Positions 59,800 through 64,000 of a stretch of 64,000 nucleotides of DNA are shown piece by piece. The DNA is from Prorocentrum cordatum (taxonomy: Eukaryota > Sar > Dinophyceae > Prorocentrales > Prorocentraceae), in assembly GCA_963575745.1 (NCBI GenBank), contig CAUYUJ010019911.1, positions 42,501 to 106,500 of the forward strand, given 5' to 3'. Position numbers and translations under genes: made by a program. The notes below the pieces were generated by a model, which did no database searches, was not told the origin of the DNA, and worked only from the letters and a program-made list of their open reading frames with translations. Every line of letters starts with the position of its first letter. Position 1 is the stretch's first letter.

Positions 59800-60760
59800 C
59801 GAAGCTCCTCCTCCTCCTCCTCCTCCGCATCCTGCTCATCCTTCTCTCCTTCCCTTTCCTTCCCTTCCCGTCCCCTCTTTCCCTCCCTCCCTTCCTGCCC
59901 CCCCCTTACCTCCTTCCTCCCTGTCTCCTACCTCGACGTCGTTGTTGTCCTCCTCCTCCTCCTCCTCCTCTTCCTCCTCCTCATCCCTCCCTCCCTCCCT
60001 CCCCCCTCCCTCCTCGCTCCTCCCCTTCCTTCCTCCCTCACTCGCTTGCTCCTCCCCACGTTCATTTTTTTGTTTCGGAGCTCTCAGCATTAGAACTCTT
60101 CTTCTCTTCCTCCCGCTGCTCCTCTTCCTCCTCCTCCTCCTTCTCCTCTTCCTCTTCCTCCTCCTCCTCCTCCTCCTCCTCCTCCTCCTCCCTCTTTTCC
60201 TCCTCCTCCTCCTACTCCCCTGCCCCGCCCTACTCCTTTTCTGTTTCCCTCCCTCTTTCCTTCCCTCCTCTCTCCCCCTTTTTTCCTTCCTTCCTTTTTC
60301 CTACCTTGGCGTCATCGTTGTCGTCATCGTCGTCGCCTTCGTCTTTCTTCTCATCCTTTCCTCCTTCTTCCTCCCTCCTCCCTTCTCCCTTCTCACTCCT
60401 CTCTTCCCTGTCTTCCTCTCTCACGCTTGCTCCATCCCACGTTCCTTTCCTTGGAGCTCTTAGCATTCCGGCTTTTCTTATGCCCCTGCTGCTGCTGCTG
60501 CTGCCCCCCTCATTCTCTCTCCTCCCTCCCATTCCTCCTTGCTCATCTTTTCTCTTCCTCCTCTTCCTCCTCCCTCCACCTCGTCCTCCTCTTCCTCCGC
60601 CTCATCCTCTTCCTCTCTCGCTCCTCTCCCGTCTTCTCCTCCCTCCTCTTCCTCCTCTTTCTTTTCCTTCTCCCCCTGCTCATCCTTTGTTTTCTGATAA
60701 ATGTCATCTACCTCCACCTCCTCCTGCTGTTTCTCCACAGCCTCCCCTCCCTCTCTCCCT
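59800..60760 (+). repeat. Polypyrimidine (CTC/CCCT) tract, two related halves
   Basis: CT-rich for nearly 1 kb. GGAGCTCTCAGCATT (about 60078) and GGAGCTCTTAGCATT (about 60450) lie in a repeated context (CTCGCTTGCTCC..CCCACGTTC versus CACGCTTGCTCCATCCCACG), so the tract contains a duplication of about 375 bp. Confidence 0.8.
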
Positions 60761-60954
60761 CCCTTAGTCTCCTGTCTTCATCCCTCTCCGTTGCTCCCGC
60801 CCCTCCTCGCTCTCGCTCCCCGCCTCCCTTCCCTGGACGATAAGGAGGGGGGACCAGTGCAAACCCAAGACTCATCAACGATGTTGAAATGCACCCTCCC
60901 ACCAAGATGCCCCTTAGTAGGACCCTACAGGTGGTCATGTCCACTGATTGAAGG

Positions 60955-61150
60955 AATTGTCCCATTGGGTGACAACCGCCTGAACATCTTGAAGCGTGCC
61001 ACAACACCATTCTCAGGACGTCACCGCCACGAGTTAACCTGACTGTTACGTCCTAGCGACCCTGGATCGTGCCCGAACACCATTTCTGGGACTTCAACAC
61101 CGCGAATCAACGTAAGTGTTGCGCCCTGACAATCCTGAGTGGTTCAAAAC
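60955..61150 (-). repeat. 73-bp tandem repeat, inverted relative to 14375-14592
   Basis: CGAGTTAAC (61030) and CGAATCAAC (61103) are 73 bases apart; the reverse complement of each unit reads CAGGRTNGTCAGGRCG...GTTRAYTCG...CCCAGAAATGGTGTT, matching the array 46 kb upstream. Confidence 0.75.
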
Positions 61151-61189
61151 ACCGTTTCTCGTACGCGAACCACGAGAACCAGTGAATAT

Positions 61190-61460
61190 TTTGCAGATGC
61201 TTAAAACGAATGTGCACGGCGCTAAGGCGGGAACCACAGGAAGAAAACGAGCCGCCGCCAATCCGTGAACCTCTTGCAATTTTATTAGAACGAATGTGCT
61301 CGGCGCTAAAGCGAGAGCCACATTTTGAGAACGGGCCACCCTCAATCCGTCCGTGAAGCTCTTGCAAATCTTAAAACTCGAATGTGCGCGGCCCCAAGGC
61401 GAGGGCCACATTTTGAAAACCACGCGCCCACAGTCCGTGAAGCTCTTGCATGTTTTTTCC
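61190..61460 (+). repeat. 84-88-bp tandem repeat, three units
   Basis: CGAATGTGC recurs at 61207, 61291 and 61379 with shared GGCGCTAAGGCG, GGCCACATTTTGA and CCGTGAAGCTCTTGCA segments. Confidence 0.85.
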
Positions 61461-61539
61461 CCACATCCAAAGTGTTGTTCTTGTTTTCTCTGCACACGCC
61501 GCGCAGGATCTCACAGACCCCCTTTCCTCTCTCTCTCTC

Positions 61540-61939
61540 TCACTCACCGTCATCGCCATCTTATCACCATCAACCACCATCATCGTCATCACACGCACGC
61601 ACCCATCATCATTACCATCATCATCACCATCAACCACCAGCACCGTCATCACTAGTCATCATCATCATCCTCATCATCATCGTCACCATCATCACCACTC
61701 GATCACCCACTCACTCACTCAATTACTCACTCATCCTCAGTCGGCTTCGGAGGCAGTGGTCCTCCGACGGTAGGACCGCCGCCACTCTCAACATCATCGT
61801 CACCATCTCCATCATAATCTCTCGGTCACCCACTCAGTGGCCATCATCATCATCATCATCATCGTCATCCTCATCCTCATCCTCATCCTCATCCTCATCA
61901 TCATCATCTTCATCCTCATCCTCATCCTCATCCTCATCC

Positions 61940-61974
<35 letters not shown>

Positions 61975-61985
61975 GCTCAATCATC
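61540..61985 (+). repeat. (ATC)n / (CTCATC)n tract
   Basis: CATCAT triplets interspersed with CACTCACTC; pure CATCCT/CATCAT at 61839-61972. Confidence 0.92.
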
Positions 61986-62034
61986 ACACGCTCATCATCA
62001 TCATTTGCTCATTCATTTTTTCGTCATCAGGCGG

Positions 62035-62757
62035 GAGCCTCTGAGTGAATTGCGAGGAAGTCTCAGACGGGAGCCCCCTCCCTATTGGGCCCGCAGATCA
62101 TGTTACTAATCCGAGCGGGTCATCGGAACCCTGTAACTGTCGTCACTTTTGGGCCTCTGAGGCTTGAATATGCAGGAAGTATCAGGCGGGAGCCTCGTAT
62201 GTGAGTGAATTGCGAGGAAGTCTCAGACGGGAGCCCCCTCCCTATGGGGCCCGCAGATCATGTTACTAATCCGAGCGGGTCATCGGGACCTTGTAACTGT
62301 CGTCACTTTTGGGCTCTTGAGGATTGAATATGAGGGAGTTCTCGAGTGGGAGCCTCGTCTGTGAGCGAATTGCGAGGAAGTCTCAGGCGGGAACCCCTTC
62401 CCTATTGGGGCCCGCAAATCATGTTACTAATCCGAGCGGGTCATCGGAACCTTGTAACTGTCGTCACTTTTGGGCTTCTGAGGCTTGAATCTCCAGGAAG
62501 TATCAGGCGGGAGCCTCGTCTGTGAGTGAATTGCGAGGAAGTCTCAAACGGGAGCCCCCTCCCTATGGGGCCCGCAGATCATGTTATTAATCCGAGCGGG
62601 TCATCGGAACCTTGTAACTGTCGTCACTTTTGGACTCTTGAGGCTTGAATATGGAGGAAGTATCAGGCGGGAACCTCGTCTCTGAGTGAATTGCGAGGAC
62701 GTCTCAGGCTGGAGCGCCCTCCTTATGGGGCCCGCTTAGATTAGTAACTGTCGTCAC
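62035..62757 (+). repeat. 160-bp satellite, about 4.5 units
   Basis: TGCGAGGAAG starts at 62051, 62211, 62371 and 62532 (TGCGAGGAC at 62692): period 160-161. Units carry AGTCTCAGACGGGAGCCCCC, ATCATGTTACTAATCCGAGC, GGGTCATCGGAACC and GTAACTGTCGTCACTTTTGG. The last unit is cut after GTAACTGTCGTCACGACCG, 10-15 bases before the helicase frame opens. The GAGGAAGTCTCAGGCGGGAG core also occurs, inverted, in the duplication units at 33 and 35 kb. Confidence 0.95.
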
Positions 62758-62771
62758 GACCGTCGTCGCTT

Positions 62772-63881
62772 ATGTATCAGAAGAGGTTGAAATGGCTGTG
62801 GGAGCACGTCCGCGTTCTGGTCATCGAGGAGGTCAGCATGGTGGCGGCAGCTCTGTACAACGCGCTGGACCTTCGCGCCTACCACGGACGCAGTGACACG
62901 CACGACGTGCAGGAGTCCACCTACAAGCGGCCGCACCACCACTTCGGACGCGTCCCCATCGTGCTGCACCTCGGCGATTTCCTGCAGCTGAAGCCCACCG
63001 GCAGCATCGGGCTCCTGACGGACGTGAACGAGCGCCTGGACGACGGAAAAGGGTCGTACAAGTACGCGGAGCCGCCGACGGTGGAGATCCAGCACGCCAT
63101 CAGGGTCTTCTCTCAGATCCCCTGCGTCTTCGAGCTGAAGGGCACAAAGCGCTTCGAGCCGGGGGACCCTCTGATCGCGCTCCTGGGCTGCACGCGCGAG
63201 GGCAAGCGCTTCCCACCAACGTTGGCCTCGGACAACCACGGCGTCCTGGACCCACGGCGCCAGCGCGAGAATTTCCGGCTCGGCTACGGCATGGGCATCT
63301 ACTGGGAGACGCTGGCGAGGTGGATCAACACGCGCGCTCGTCGCGACTCGCGGCGCCTCGGCGCCCCCCTCGTTTTCCTGCAGGCCGTAGACGAGTGCGG
63401 CACGATTCAAGGCGACCCAGACGCAGGCTGGCGCCTCCTGAACGTCCCGAACATGCGCAAGACGGGAGACATCCACGGCGTCTTACCGGCACACGTCGGC
63501 ATGGAGGTCCGGTTCACGGCCGTGCAGGAGGAGCTGAAGCAGAAGTTGGGGCTCGTGCAGGAGCAGCGGGCCACCGTCGTGTCCTTCGAGTTTCACGCAG
63601 ACGACAAGCGGGGCTGCGAGGAGTGCGCGCCGGGCCAGCTCTTCCGCCCCCGCTTCCTACCGCAGGGAATCTGGCTGCAGGTGCACGGCTTCCAGGAGTC
63701 CCCGATCTACAAGGAGGTCGCCGAGGTGCTGCTGCAGGGCGCCGATTGCGCTGCCGACGACGGCAAGGCCGAAGCGCGGGCGAGGAGCTTGCTCATGTTC
63801 AGGCCCAGCGAGCAGGAGTCCACGTGGCAAAGCTCGGGGGCGCACGCTGTGCGCCGCTCGGGGCGCATGCGTCCTGCCTGA
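62772..63881 (+). pseudogene. PIF1-like DNA helicase, 5'-truncated and frameshifted
   Basis: Opens at ATG 62772 directly after the satellite. Walker B LVIEEVSMV (motif II), IVLHLGDFLQLKP (motif III) and an LPAHVGMEVRFT segment fit PIF1/RecD-type 5'-3' helicases. Motif I (Walker A GxxGxGKS) and motif Ia are missing, so the ATP-binding N-terminus is absent or in an upstream exon; CAG at 62777-62779 could be a splice acceptor. Frame 0 stops at TGA 63879, but coding-like sequence continues from about 63866 in frame 2 (LTSTLSQGQTPRKGVAIDCA, a motif V-like segment), which means a frameshift near 63865. That frame then meets TAG at 63980, followed by WLHLYV. Two disabling lesions plus truncation favour a pseudogene. 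PIF1-like sequences are abundant in dinoflagellate genomes (from memory). Confidence 0.8.
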
Positions 63882-64000
63882 CCTCCACGCTGTCGCAGGG
63901 CCAGACGCCGCGCAAGGGCGTCGCCATCGACTGCGCCAGGGGTGAGGACGCTGGCCGCACGGGCATGTCGGACGAGATGTAGTGGCTGCACCTCTACGTC
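63866..64000 (+). pseudogene. PIF1-like helicase, continuation in frame 2
   Basis: SCLTSTLSQGQTPRKGVAID and DEM-stop-WLHLYV follow in the frame two bases off the main helicase frame. The pattern of a TLSQGQT element followed by D-x-A and W-x-x-LYV fits the motif V-VI region. It is interrupted by TAG 63980-63982, one base from a Trp codon, and cut off by the window end. Confidence 0.6.

Noticed and set aside
62035-62757. Regular 160-bp repeats considered as a CRISPR array
   Set aside because: The whole 160-bp unit is conserved with no variable spacers, and the genome is eukaryotic.

Overview
The window looks like nuclear DNA of a GC-rich, large-genome dinoflagellate. Evidence: no compact operons; very long introns whose boundaries follow AG|G with GT, GC or GA donors; one Ty1/copia element; PIF1-type helicase sequence; very heavy simple-sequence, minisatellite and short inverted-repeat content. 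The clade is an inference; nothing in the window names the species. No spliced-leader copy, rRNA or tRNA gene was recognised. Two 100-N gaps (3531-3630, 39146-39245) mark assembly breaks.

Layout. 1-20 kb is almost entirely repeat: minisatellites, a 2 kb GAT tract, TATG/CTGT microsatellites, GTC and CCT tracts and short TIR elements, plus one degenerate ORF fragment next to the first gap. From 20.29 to 47.47 kb five small exons, all on + and in consistent phase, encode a J domain followed by the start of a DnaJ-X domain. Its introns are about 8.4, 9.5, 2.7 and 6.3 kb and are filled with repeats. Nested in intron 1 on the same strand is a large uninterrupted ORF (24.23-27.02 kb) encoding two ABC ATPase domains, a GNAT acetyltransferase domain and two Cys/His repeats.

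48.68-56.98 kb is a nearly complete, recent copia element: 329-bp LTRs with two differences, 4-bp target duplication, Gag-PR-IN-RT-RNaseH in one frame interrupted by two TAA codons, and an unusual C-terminal extension with a transmembrane segment and a SAP-like motif. 57-62.76 kb is again repeats, ending in a 160-bp satellite that abuts a 5'-truncated, frameshifted PIF1-like helicase running off the window end.

All recognisable coding units lie on +, as expected for dinoflagellate unidirectional gene arrays. The most notable items are the nested ABC-ABC-GNAT-zinc-repeat gene, the exploded DnaJ-X gene with GC/GA donors, the copia TM+SAP extension, and a family of five short TIR elements (125-151 bp).
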